Shown piece by piece: positions 36,545-45,640 of a stretch of 54,212 nucleotides of DNA; within the stretch, counting starts at the first letter, position 1, and the number at the start of each line of letters is the position of its first letter. This stretch comes from Bacteroidia bacterium. Its GTDB lineage: Bacteria > Bacteroidota > Bacteroidia > Bacteroidales > Prolixibacteraceae. A program made the translations under genes and the position numbers. The stretch is taken from assembly GCA_025358395.1 (NCBI GenBank), contig JANYJT010000206.1, positions 1 through 54,212 of the forward strand, in the 5' to 3' direction. The notes beneath the pieces were generated by a model, which ran no database searches, was not told the origin of the DNA, and saw nothing but the letters and a program-made list of their open reading frames with translations.

Positions 36545-38038
36545 TTAATGAATTTTCGTCAGATATTTTTCTTCCCCGGTGGTAATAATTGTTGCATTAG
36601 CTTCTAAGGGTGTATCAAATTTCTCGGAACTTAAAAGTAATGCCATTGATATATAGATGGTTATGCTAGTTGGAAAAGTTCCCAATACTGCGTTCCCGTA
36701 AGAAGCAACTAAAACGCCAACCATTCCTGCAACTAAAGCGATTAATTTGTTCTTTAATATTGGATCTCGAATTTTATACATGATCCTGTAGGCCGATTTA
36801 ATTACAATATAAAAAAGAATTGACAGATGTAATAAAAGTCCTACAATACCTGCTTCTGCCCAAATCATCACATACCAACTATCTGTAGCGATATTTGACA
36901 GAAAACCGTTTGGAACATATTTTTTAGCCTTAACACCTGCCTGACCAAGTCCACCTCCAAATGGTCTTGAAGAAAGATACGCACTCAATATCCGTTGATT
37001 TTCAATCCGAACCTGAAGGGAAGGATTATTAATATCAAAAGCAGTCCTCATGCGCCGTATATGCTCATTTCCTTGTCCGATGGATGTATATTTAAAGAAG
37101 ACAAAAATCAGAATCAAAACTAGGAACCCAGATAACATGACAAGTTTATTTTTCTTCAGGACAAAGTAGATGCCCAGACCGGCCAAAGGTATACTGATGG
37201 CACCTCTTGTTCCGGAAAGGAACATCCCATACAATCCCAGGACGGCAACGATTATAAAGAATGATTTTTTTTGCCGGTTTTTCTCTCCCAAAACAAGTAT
37301 AATTGCTACAATGGCTGAATAAGCCTGATTGGCTCCAAATTGTCCGGCATCGCTCAGAAATGAGAAGATTCGTAAATTACCGAACAGAATGTGCGTCTGT
37401 GCTCCACCTGTATCAAGCCAGGCCTGTTCGAACCTATCGACACCCCAAAAATGCTGTTCTAATCCTTTCAAAGATGCAATGATGGATAAAGCACCCCAGA
37501 GGTATAGAATGAAATCGATTTTTTGCTTTGAATCTACCAAAAGCAAGGTTAATACGATTATTAAAAGCATGTATATGGAGATACCACGGACGCCATTCAT
37601 CCAGGCTACCACACTTCTGGATTCCGGATTAAACAGTTCAAAAATAGAATAGCTGAACCATATTATCGCGAGTAGAGTGATATCTTTTTTTGCTGGTTTC
37701 CAATCGATTTTTTCGTAAAATCGATTAAAAATCATGGCAATAAATGTTAGGAAAAGTATGCAATCCATCAACAGACCCACTTGGAAATCCACATAACGGG
37801 ACAAACCGAGAAGTGTAAAGCCGAAAAACACGGCAGCGTAAATGCCAACAACAGGATAGCAGAATAAAAGGTAAAAGAAAGCTAGCACAAAAGGAAGCAT
37901 TAACAGACCTATACTGATTGAGAAACCCAATTTGCCAATTAGTACAGCTGAAATAATCAGCAATGAGCACAATAACAGTAAATTAGCCGGAGATAATATC
38001 CGGTCGGAGCCTGTTGGAATTTCAAAAAGGTTTTTCAT
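36545..38038 (-). CDS. O-antigen polymerase/ligase-like membrane protein (Wzy/WaaL family)
   Basis: This 497-aa polytopic protein has roughly 10-12 membrane helices, and a long periplasmic loop lies in the second half (about residues 320-400, containing RPFGGGLGQAGVKA and WYVMIWAEAGIVGLL). This layout is the signature of the O-antigen ligase/polymerase superfamily, where the loop holds the acceptor site. SGTRGAISIPLAGLG is another conserved segment. It lies directly downstream of the second flippase gene (42 bases), as is normal for Wzx/Wzy-dependent EPS. Sequence alone does not separate polymerase from ligase; polymerase is favoured because the operon otherwise lacks one. Confidence 0.86.
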   Translation of the reverse strand: MKNLFEIPTGSDRILSPANLLLLCSLLIISAVLIGKLGFSISIGLLMLPFVLAFFYLLFCYPVVGIYAAVFFGFTLLGLSRYVDFQVGLLMDCILFLTFIAMIFNRFYEKIDWKPAKKDITLLAIIWFSYSIFELFNPESRSVVAWMNGVRGISIYMLLIIVLTLLLVDSKQKIDFILYLWGALSIIASLKGLEQHFWGVDRFEQAWLDTGGAQTHILFGNLRIFSFLSDAGQFGANQAYSAIVAIILVLGEKNRQKKSFFIIVAVLGLYGMFLSGTRGAISIPLAGLGIYFVLKKNKLVMLSGFLVLILIFVFFKYTSIGQGNEHIRRMRTAFDINNPSLQVRIENQRILSAYLSSRPFGGGLGQAGVKAKKYVPNGFLSNIATDSWYVMIWAEAGIVGLLLHLSILFYIVIKSAYRIMYKIRDPILKNKLIALVAGMVGVLVASYGNAVLGTFPTSITIYISMALLLSSEKFDTPLEANATIITTGEEKYLTKIH

Positions 38039-38080
38039 TAACTGTTATATAAATTTGAACCAAAATATTCAAGTGGTTTT

Positions 38081-39439
38081 TCAATTTGAAAGTTTTTTAT
38101 TTAATCTTTCAAATATCATTTTATAAAAACTGAAGCCATATGAAAATATGTTTAATATGTTTAATGAAATTATTCTTTTCATAAATCGGAAACCAAATCC
38201 AATACCGATTATCGTAAAAAAGATGGACGCAACAGCGACTAAATTCAGTGATTTGAAATAGAATATTGCGATCAGATCACCGATAACATTTGCACAAATC
38301 ATCCACAAAACTTTTTTAAAGTTATAGTTTGGCTTATTCATGCTATCAAGTGCAATTCCCGTCATCCGGTCGATAGGGAGGAAAATACCATAAATACAGA
38401 AAATACGGAGAATGGTCACAGCATTGAAACCGGAAATTGGATCAGTGCCCAGATATTGTTTTCCACCCAGAACGAGAATGAAGAGATCGGCAAAAACAAA
38501 TATCACCAGGCTGAATACCATAAAGAGATAAGTCATGGCACCAGAATAAGTGTAAAAAATTTCTTTCAATTCTTCATGTTTGCTTTTCATGCTTGCTTTT
38601 GATAATTTCGGGAAGGCAGTCGCCGCAAAACTTCTCAGTGGAATTTGTTGTAACTCTGTGATTTTCATTGGGATGCTATACAATGCAACTGCCGCGGTAC
38701 CCATCGGACTGAAACTGATAATGAAGGTGTCTGCACTGCGAAGAAGATTTGTTCCAATAAGGGTAAAAGCAGTGTATTTTCCGAAGTGAAGCAAAGTTTT
38801 CACGCTCTCTTTTGTGGCTTTGGTTATGTGTTTCAGACCATCCCATCCCATCAGAATACACGTACCTGAAGCAATGCCGTCTATAATCAGGAATGCCCAC
38901 ACAAGTTGTATAAGTGTTAGGTGGAGAAATAAAAAATTGAATGAGACAACGAGAAAGAAACCTACACTCTCAATGGATCGAACAAGCAATATTTTGCCAA
39001 ACATAAGATTTGATTGTAAGATAACAAGTGAGGTATTCATTGGCAGATTGATCAGAGCCATCAAGGGATACCATTTGAAAAACAGTTCATATCCACTGTT
39101 ATGAATTGATTTGTAAAAAGTAAGCAATGTAAGATAGAGCAAAATAGTGATTACTATGGTCGCTATAATACCGATTAAGCCGTTTGAACCAATGAATTTT
39201 AATCGGTCTCCAAGCTCTGCTCCAGACAAATACCGAACGATAGCCGTGTTGATAATTCCATACCGAAACATTTCGATTAGCGCAGATGCCGAAATAAAAA
39301 TCACCCATTCACCGAAAACCTCCATTGGAAAGGTGCGTGCCAACAAGGCAAAACTGCTAATCCCAAAGAATGAGATAACAAGATTACCTGCCAGTGAAAG
39401 GAAGTTATCCTCCCTGATAATTTTCATTACTATATTCAT
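38081..39439 (-). CDS. Wzx-type polysaccharide flippase, copy 2
   Basis: This 452-aa MOP-superfamily flippase is strongly similar to the protein at 6554-7933 along its whole length, with shared blocks REDNFLSL/HEDNFLSL, FGKYT, LLRSADTFIIS and ALYSIPMKITELQQIPLRSF. It has about 12 or more membrane helices. ATG at 39439 is used, but an internal ATG at 39427 (MKIIREDN) would align better with copy 1. It is located 22 bases after the first-listed hybrid kinase and 42 bases before the Wzy-like gene, the classic place for the repeat-unit flippase, so this is the more likely EPS flippase of the two. Confidence 0.92.
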   Translation of the reverse strand: MNIVMKIIREDNFLSLAGNLVISFFGISSFALLARTFPMEVFGEWVIFISASALIEMFRYGIINTAIVRYLSGAELGDRLKFIGSNGLIGIIATIVITILLYLTLLTFYKSIHNSGYELFFKWYPLMALINLPMNTSLVILQSNLMFGKILLVRSIESVGFFLVVSFNFLFLHLTLIQLVWAFLIIDGIASGTCILMGWDGLKHITKATKESVKTLLHFGKYTAFTLIGTNLLRSADTFIISFSPMGTAAVALYSIPMKITELQQIPLRSFAATAFPKLSKASMKSKHEELKEIFYTYSGAMTYLFMVFSLVIFVFADLFILVLGGKQYLGTDPISGFNAVTILRIFCIYGIFLPIDRMTGIALDSMNKPNYNFKKVLWMICANVIGDLIAIFYFKSLNLVAVASIFFTIIGIGFGFRFMKRIISLNILNIFSYGFSFYKMIFERLNKKLSN

Positions 39440-39461
39440 AAGTATATGTCTACAAATGAAA

Positions 39462-42428
39462 TTATGGTTTCGTAAATAATTCTGTTTTATTGTAGATCAT
39501 CATTGCCCATTTCTCAATTCCATTTTTAACCTGAGCTATGGTTATCGGTTTGCTGATATAATCATCCATTCCAGAAGTTAGGCACATTTCTTTGTCAGAA
39601 TTAAGTGCATTGGCAGTTAAGGCAATGATTAAAGGACGTTGCGTTCCCCATTTGGAAGTAATTTGGCGCGTCGCCTCCACTCCATCCATTTCAGGCATTT
39701 GGATATCCATGAAAATAATGTCGATTTGCAATCTGGTTAGCGCTTCCAGTACTTCTAAACCATTGGCCGCTATATGAATACTGTATCCGAGCATTTCGAA
39801 CAGCCGGATAATCAATTTTTGATTAATGGCATTGTCCTCGGCAACCAGAATATTTAGCGGATAAATCTTGCTTATTTTCTGAAATTCTTTTAGTTGACTC
39901 AAATTATTCAGCTTGTTGTTATTCTGACCGTTAAGTATGTTTGATACCAATGAAATAAGCTGAGAATGTTTTAGAGGTTTATTTATTCGGTTGAGAAAAT
40001 GCTGTTGATAGCTAACTGCATTCTCAAGGATGGATGGATTGGTAATGAGAATTATCGGAAGGGCTTTATAATTTTGAAACTTATGTACTTCCATTTCAAA
40101 TAATTTACTTTCTTCTTCCAATGATTCAGGATCGAGGATAACCAAATCAATATTATCGGTTTCTTTCAATATTCTGAATGCCTTTTCAATAGAATCTGCG
40201 CAAATAGTACCAATATGAAAATTTAAAAATAATGAACTCAAAATTGATCTCCCGGTAGAATTGGTACCAACAATCAAAATTTCCTTTCCTGAAATAATAT
40301 TTACTTCATCTGAAGTTGATGGAGACAGAAGTTCCAATTGATCTATGACAATCTGGATAGTGAAGATAAATTCTGATCCTTTGTTCGGTTCGCTTTCAAC
40401 ACCAATTGATCCATGCATCAATTCAACCAGTTTAGCGCAAATCGCCAATCCTAATCCGGATCCACCGAATTTACGTGTAGTAGAAGCATCGACCTGGCTA
40501 AATGGTTGAAACAGCAATGCTATTTTTTCTTTTGGAATGCCAATTCCAGTATCTTTCACGGAGAATTTCAGTAATGCGTTCAGACCTTCCATTTGCATAA
40601 GTTTAACGGAGATCATGATTTCTCCCTCAAGAGTGAATTTTATTGCATTACTCGTGAGATTGACAAGAATCTGTCTTAGACGAGTGAGGTCTGCAGTAAC
40701 TCTGGCTGGTATGGAGGGGTCGACCTGATAGTATAATTCTATTTTCTTTTGTACGGCCGAGAGGGAAACGAGGTCCAGTACGTCTTCGATGGCCAATCTA
40801 AGATCAAAATTATGCTCCTCCAATATCAGCTTTCCTGATTCCACTTTTGAAAAGTCCAGAATATCATTAATGACTTTTAACAATAATTCACCGCTAAACT
40901 TAATTGTTTCAGCATAATCCCGCTGATCAGAAGTCAGTTGAGTTTGCAAAAGCAGGCTGGTCATACCAATCACTCCATTCATCGGAGTTCTGATTTCGTG
41001 GCTCATTGTGGCAAGAAATTCAGATTTCGTTTTGGTGGCGTGTTCAGCTATTTGTCTCGAACTGATCAATTCAATCTCCATTAATCTCCTGGATATACTT
41101 CCTCCTATACTTCCTGCTAGAGCAGTTAGAATTGAAATTTCATTTGAGGTCCAATCAATTCCTTTCGTACAATCGTCAAAACCAACCATCCCCCATAATT
41201 TTTTTCTGACAAAGATTGGCGCAACGATGATGGAAATTATATCTTCGCTTTCAAGAATTCTTCTTTCACGTTCGGGGAAATTTTTGGTCAAACCAGAAAC
41301 AGTCTGGCCAGAGGATAATAGGTTGTACCATCTGGGAAAGTTAGAGCTGTAAGGCATGTTTTGAAGTTCAGGATTTTCTATTTGAGGTATAATTCCTTCA
41401 GCAACCCATTCAAACCGCTGACTAAAGAAGGATTCACCAAATACTTCATCCTGTTCATTCTCGAAAATATATACTCTGTCGACACCTGTCGCTATCCCTA
41501 TTGCTTCAAGGGCTTTTTGAATTGCTTCGCCATGGTCAGGCAATGTTAGGAGGTAATTCATAGCCTGAGCCGTGCCACTCAATATCTGGCTTTGACGCTG
41601 CAAATCTTTTTCTGTCTTCTTTCGATTGGTGATATCCTCTTCGACAGCGATGTAATTTGTTAGAATTCCATTACTGTTGTATACTGGCGAAATGGAAGCC
41701 ATGACCCAGTATAACTCTCCGTTTTTCTTTTTGTTTCTAAATTCACCTCTCCATTCCCGACCTGAAATGATAATATTCCAAATTTCAGCATATTCTTCTT
41801 TTGATTTTTCGGATGAACCCAGGATACTTGGAGTCCGGCCAATCAATTCCTTCTCTGAATACCCGGTAACCTCAATTATTTTTGGATTTACATACTCGAT
41901 AATCCCGTATGAGTCTGTGATGAAAGTCATTACAGGGCTTTGCTCCAATGCCTGTGTAATTTTATGAACAGTCTCATCGACCATTTGACGGTTGGTGATG
42001 TCATGACAATTTCCGAGAATGCCTCTTATTTCTTTATCATGCAGAAGATTTACTGCTTTGAATTCGATCCATTTATAAGAGCCGTCTTTTGTATAATGCC
42101 TGAATTTAATTACTTCAGGAGTTTCAGGATTTTGTAAAAGTTGGATCCAGAAATCTTTAAACTTTATTCGGTCTTCCTGAAAGATTTGTTTAGGAAATTC
42201 TGTTCCGATTATCTCCGAGGATCTTAAACCCGAAAATTTTTCGATGTTAGGACTTATATATTTAAAATTTGCTTCTGAATCTAAAATTATAATGACATCA
42301 CCTAAGTTTGCCATCATTTTTGAATAAAACAGATCTTGTTTTATCATCTCTTCAAATGTATTAATCCTTGAAAAGACTGAGGCAAATTGATCTAAGCGTT
42401 TTATAATTTGTAGATAAGAGTGTTTCAT
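39462..42428 (-). CDS. Cytosolic hybrid histidine kinase PAS-PAS-GAF-HK-REC*-REC
   Basis: This 988-aa soluble sensor kinase has two PAS domains (about residues 35-150 and 160-275, each ending near a DITNR motif), a GAF domain (about 290-460), and HisKA with phosphoacceptor His477 in [11 protein letters not shown]. HATPase follows, with a G-rich GGSGLGLAI lid. The first receiver (about 725-845) keeps Asp766 and a KP motif, but its acidic pair is replaced (ILIVGTNSTG), so it should not be phosphorylated normally. The second receiver is intact (ILVAEDNAINQ, Asp908 in FMDIQMPEMDG). It has no membrane segment. It is transcribed with the EPS genes, 41 bases after another hybrid kinase, and is expected to pass phosphate through an Hpt protein. 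Confidence 0.93.
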   Translation of the reverse strand: MKHSYLQIIKRLDQFASVFSRINTFEEMIKQDLFYSKMMANLGDVIIILDSEANFKYISPNIEKFSGLRSSEIIGTEFPKQIFQEDRIKFKDFWIQLLQNPETPEVIKFRHYTKDGSYKWIEFKAVNLLHDKEIRGILGNCHDITNRQMVDETVHKITQALEQSPVMTFITDSYGIIEYVNPKIIEVTGYSEKELIGRTPSILGSSEKSKEEYAEIWNIIISGREWRGEFRNKKKNGELYWVMASISPVYNSNGILTNYIAVEEDITNRKKTEKDLQRQSQILSGTAQAMNYLLTLPDHGEAIQKALEAIGIATGVDRVYIFENEQDEVFGESFFSQRFEWVAEGIIPQIENPELQNMPYSSNFPRWYNLLSSGQTVSGLTKNFPERERRILESEDIISIIVAPIFVRKKLWGMVGFDDCTKGIDWTSNEISILTALAGSIGGSISRRLMEIELISSRQIAEHATKTKSEFLATMSHEIRTPMNGVIGMTSLLLQTQLTSDQRDYAETIKFSGELLLKVINDILDFSKVESGKLILEEHNFDLRLAIEDVLDLVSLSAVQKKIELYYQVDPSIPARVTADLTRLRQILVNLTSNAIKFTLEGEIMISVKLMQMEGLNALLKFSVKDTGIGIPKEKIALLFQPFSQVDASTTRKFGGSGLGLAICAKLVELMHGSIGVESEPNKGSEFIFTIQIVIDQLELLSPSTSDEVNIISGKEILIVGTNSTGRSILSSLFLNFHIGTICADSIEKAFRILKETDNIDLVILDPESLEEESKLFEMEVHKFQNYKALPIILITNPSILENAVSYQQHFLNRINKPLKHSQLISLVSNILNGQNNNKLNNLSQLKEFQKISKIYPLNILVAEDNAINQKLIIRLFEMLGYSIHIAANGLEVLEALTRLQIDIIFMDIQMPEMDGVEATRQITSKWGTQRPLIIALTANALNSDKEMCLTSGMDDYISKPITIAQVKNGIEKWAMMIYNKTELFTKP

Positions 42429-42469
42429 TATACATGCTTCGACTAGTTTAGGTTTCTAATTGCGCTGAT

Positions 42470-45400
42470 CTAATTATTATGTATTCCAAATTTTTTTTCT
42501 CCCCAATGCTGGATGACATTGATGAGAACGTCAATCTTCAGCGGCTTGGATATGTAATCGTGCATGCCGGCTTCAATACATTCTTCACGGTCTCCGGTCA
42601 TTACATTAGCCGTCATGGCAATGATTAACGGTCTTTCCTCCTTTCTATGTTCGACGATTATCCTGGTTGCTTCAAAACCATTCATAAGTGGCATCTGGAT
42701 GTCCATAAATATCAAATCATAGTTTTTTCGTTTGAGCGCTTCTAGGGCTTCTATTCCATTTGCTGCCATATCTGTCTTGTATCCCAACAACTTGAATATA
42801 TTCGTGATAAGCTTTTGGTTGATCATATTGTCTTCAACCAGAAGTATGGTGAATGGGTATTTTTGTGCTGTCTTACTTAGCTCTTCTAAATCAGTTGATT
42901 TTTGGGATTCCGTTTTTATATCAGGAGACAATGCTTTAACAATAATTTCAGCCAGTTGGGAGTGCTTGATTGGTTTGATAATGTAATAAGAAAAAAGCTT
43001 CTTCAATTCAAAAGATTCTGTATTAAATCCAACAGAAGTCAACATGATAAGTGGAAGCTGTTCTATGGACAAATTTGTCCTAATTTCGCGGGCAAGCTTC
43101 GCCCCATCCATTTCAGGCATTTGCATATCGAGAATACCTAAGTCATAACTGTTTTTATTCAGCAATTCAAGTGCTGCTTTCCCGGATGATACAGTTGTAA
43201 CCCTGAGTCCCCAGTAATCACATTGTAAACTAAGAATCCTCAGGTTCGTCGCATTGTCATCGACGATTAGAATTGATTTACCTCGAATGGAAGCTATCGT
43301 TTTATCAAATTGTTCAACCAACTTTTTGGGGGTGCAATATTTCGTTTTGATTGTAAAATGAAAAGTAGAACCGATACCCGGCTGACTCTCCACCCATATA
43401 TTGCCATTCATGAGTTTTACCAGACTGCTTGAAATTGCGAGACCGAGACCAGTACCTCCGTATTTTCTTGTTGTTGAACTATCCACCTGCATAAATGGCG
43501 TGAAAAGAGAATCAATTTTATCGGATGGAATCCCGATACCGGTATCTTTAACGGAGAAGGCAATTATTACGTTCCCATCATCTTGCAAAACAGGAGAAAT
43601 ATTAATGAAAATGTCTCCTGACTCCGTAAATTTGACGGCATTGCTTACCAGATTGACGATAATCTGGCGTAACCTGAAACCATCCCCATGAATAATTTGG
43701 TCTATCTTGGGATCAATATAATATATGATTTCAATATTTTTTTCGAGCGCTTTTGGTGCAACGAGATCAAGAACATCTTCCACACAAAGACGTACATCAA
43801 ACGGAGATTCCTCCAATTCGATTTTGCCTGATTCAATTTTTGAAAAATCAAGAATCTCGTTGATGATGTTCATGAGGCCCTCACCTGAATTTTCAATGAT
43901 GTTTATATAATCTCTTTGGGTTGGGGTGAGATCAGTCAGCAACAACAAACTCGTCATCCCAATTACTCCGTTCATCGGGGTACGGATCTCATGCGACATG
44001 GTCGCGAGAAATTCAGATTTAATACGGTCAGCCTTTCTGGCTGTCGCTAAGGCAGATTCTAAATCTTCCTTAGCAACTTTTCTTCTTGCTGCTTCTCCAA
44101 TGTTACCGGCAAGCATTCTCAAAAGGGTTTCCTCTTCATCAGACCAGACATAATCTGGTTCGCTGTCTGCAAAACCGATGAAACCCCAAAATCCATTTTG
44201 TTCATCATTAACAACCGGGACTATTAGAACTGACCTCATACCTTGTTTTTCAATGGTACTACTGAACTCCATTTTTGCTTTATCCGATATTTCCTTGATC
44301 GATTTTCCTTCAACAAGAGGTCTGTGCCATTCTTTCATCATATAATTGAAAAAGATCTCACTTTCCTTATCAAATACAATACCTGGAGATCCCGGGATTT
44401 TATAGTCGTATATTAGTATTACCCTATGGATCACTGATGATTGATCCAAGTCGTTCTTAAAGATAAAGATGCGTTTCAATCCGGATTCCTTGCACAATGT
44501 TTCCAGCGCAGAATGAACTGCCCTTTCGAATTCTATATTGGATATCAAATAGTTGGATGCAATCGCCAAACCATGAAACATATTACTCTGATTGATCAGT
44601 CTATTCTGAATTCTGCTAATTTTAAAATTTTCCAGCTCAAGGTCTCGCTTTTGTTTGTTGGATACACTTATTAGCCTGGCAATTAACGAGAATTCGTTAT
44701 TATTTTTTTCAAGAAGACCAAGTTTCGAGTAATCTCCATATCTCAGGCTATCTGAGATAATTTTTAAAGGCCATCTAATCCAGGAATACAGAATAAAATA
44801 TAGGATCACAAGACCGATAATGAGTCCCCCCCCCAATAGATAAAAAACAAAATCGTTGAATCGTTGGAAATTTTTCAAAAAATCATTGGGTTTCTTAACA
44901 ACCAAATCGATAATTATTAGGTTGTTATAACTCTTCAGGTGTCTGTAAATTGTTATATCGTCTTTGCCAACGTATGGTTTCATTTCAGAATCGACATTTT
45001 CAATCGAGATGCTGCAACCAGTATTGATTTCTAATTCATGAAGAAACCCATGGTCCCAGATTCTGCATATAAAGAAGTAACCAGCAGTATCAGAAGCGTT
45101 TGAACTATTGGGTTTTTTGGCAGTGGAGGAAGCAGATATTTCGATGATGCCGACCGCGGTGTTCTGGAAATAATGAATCTTTTCGGATTTTTTTAATATA
45201 TTGAAAACCTGGGATTTGACAATATTGTTTTCGAATATGTCCACTGATTTATTGCCATAACAATACACCTGTTTTTTATTTGAATCGTATAATTTAACTG
45301 AAAATATATTATGATTCTGCGCAATGCCTTCCAAGTTATAATTTGCCCACTTTTCATCAGGATTTAAGAGATATTTTCCAACTTCCTCCAGATTTGTATA

Positions 45401-45598
45401 TTCTGATGTAATCTCATCCAACTGACTAAATTTTACTTGAATAGTGGAATTAATAAGAGCAGTCTGTTGCTCAAATGCCAACTTCAGGATAAAATCATAT
45501 TGCTTCTCCAGTGTATTTCGAAATATTTCCAAAGCAGCAATCAAAATGATCACGGATGAAAAAAAGAGAATAACTATTTTATTTCGGATGTTCATCAA
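42470..45598 (-). CDS. Membrane hybrid histidine kinase (periplasmic sensor-GAF-HK-REC-REC)
   Basis: This 1042-aa sensor kinase has an N-terminal helix (about 7-24) and a second helix ([20 protein letters not shown], about 252-271) around a periplasmic sensor domain of roughly 225 residues. A cytosolic GAF domain lies at about 340-500, HisKA has His536 in [11 protein letters not shown], and HATPase carries GGTGLGLAI. It ends with two intact receivers ([10 protein letters not shown] with Asp824; [10 protein letters not shown] with Asp966). It is the likely envelope-sensing partner of the soluble kinase next to it. It is located 42 bases after the Wzc-like gene. The ligand is unknown; no recognised sensor motif was seen in the periplasmic part. 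Confidence 0.93.
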   Translation of the reverse strand: MMNIRNKIVILFFSSVIILIAALEIFRNTLEKQYDFILKLAFEQQTALINSTIQVKFSQLDEITSEYTNLEEVGKYLLNPDEKWANYNLEGIAQNHNIFSVKLYDSNKKQVYCYGNKSVDIFENNIVKSQVFNILKKSEKIHYFQNTAVGIIEISASSTAKKPNSSNASDTAGYFFICRIWDHGFLHELEINTGCSISIENVDSEMKPYVGKDDITIYRHLKSYNNLIIIDLVVKKPNDFLKNFQRFNDFVFYLLGGGLIIGLVILYFILYSWIRWPLKIISDSLRYGDYSKLGLLEKNNNEFSLIARLISVSNKQKRDLELENFKISRIQNRLINQSNMFHGLAIASNYLISNIEFERAVHSALETLCKESGLKRIFIFKNDLDQSSVIHRVILIYDYKIPGSPGIVFDKESEIFFNYMMKEWHRPLVEGKSIKEISDKAKMEFSSTIEKQGMRSVLIVPVVNDEQNGFWGFIGFADSEPDYVWSDEEETLLRMLAGNIGEAARRKVAKEDLESALATARKADRIKSEFLATMSHEIRTPMNGVIGMTSLLLLTDLTPTQRDYINIIENSGEGLMNIINEILDFSKIESGKIELEESPFDVRLCVEDVLDLVAPKALEKNIEIIYYIDPKIDQIIHGDGFRLRQIIVNLVSNAVKFTESGDIFINISPVLQDDGNVIIAFSVKDTGIGIPSDKIDSLFTPFMQVDSSTTRKYGGTGLGLAISSSLVKLMNGNIWVESQPGIGSTFHFTIKTKYCTPKKLVEQFDKTIASIRGKSILIVDDNATNLRILSLQCDYWGLRVTTVSSGKAALELLNKNSYDLGILDMQMPEMDGAKLAREIRTNLSIEQLPLIMLTSVGFNTESFELKKLFSYYIIKPIKHSQLAEIIVKALSPDIKTESQKSTDLEELSKTAQKYPFTILLVEDNMINQKLITNIFKLLGYKTDMAANGIEALEALKRKNYDLIFMDIQMPLMNGFEATRIIVEHRKEERPLIIAMTANVMTGDREECIEAGMHDYISKPLKIDVLINVIQHWGEKKFGIHNN

Positions 45599-45640
45599 GC
45601 TTCAAATGAGATGTTAACAAGAAATGATAGGCTATAAGTC

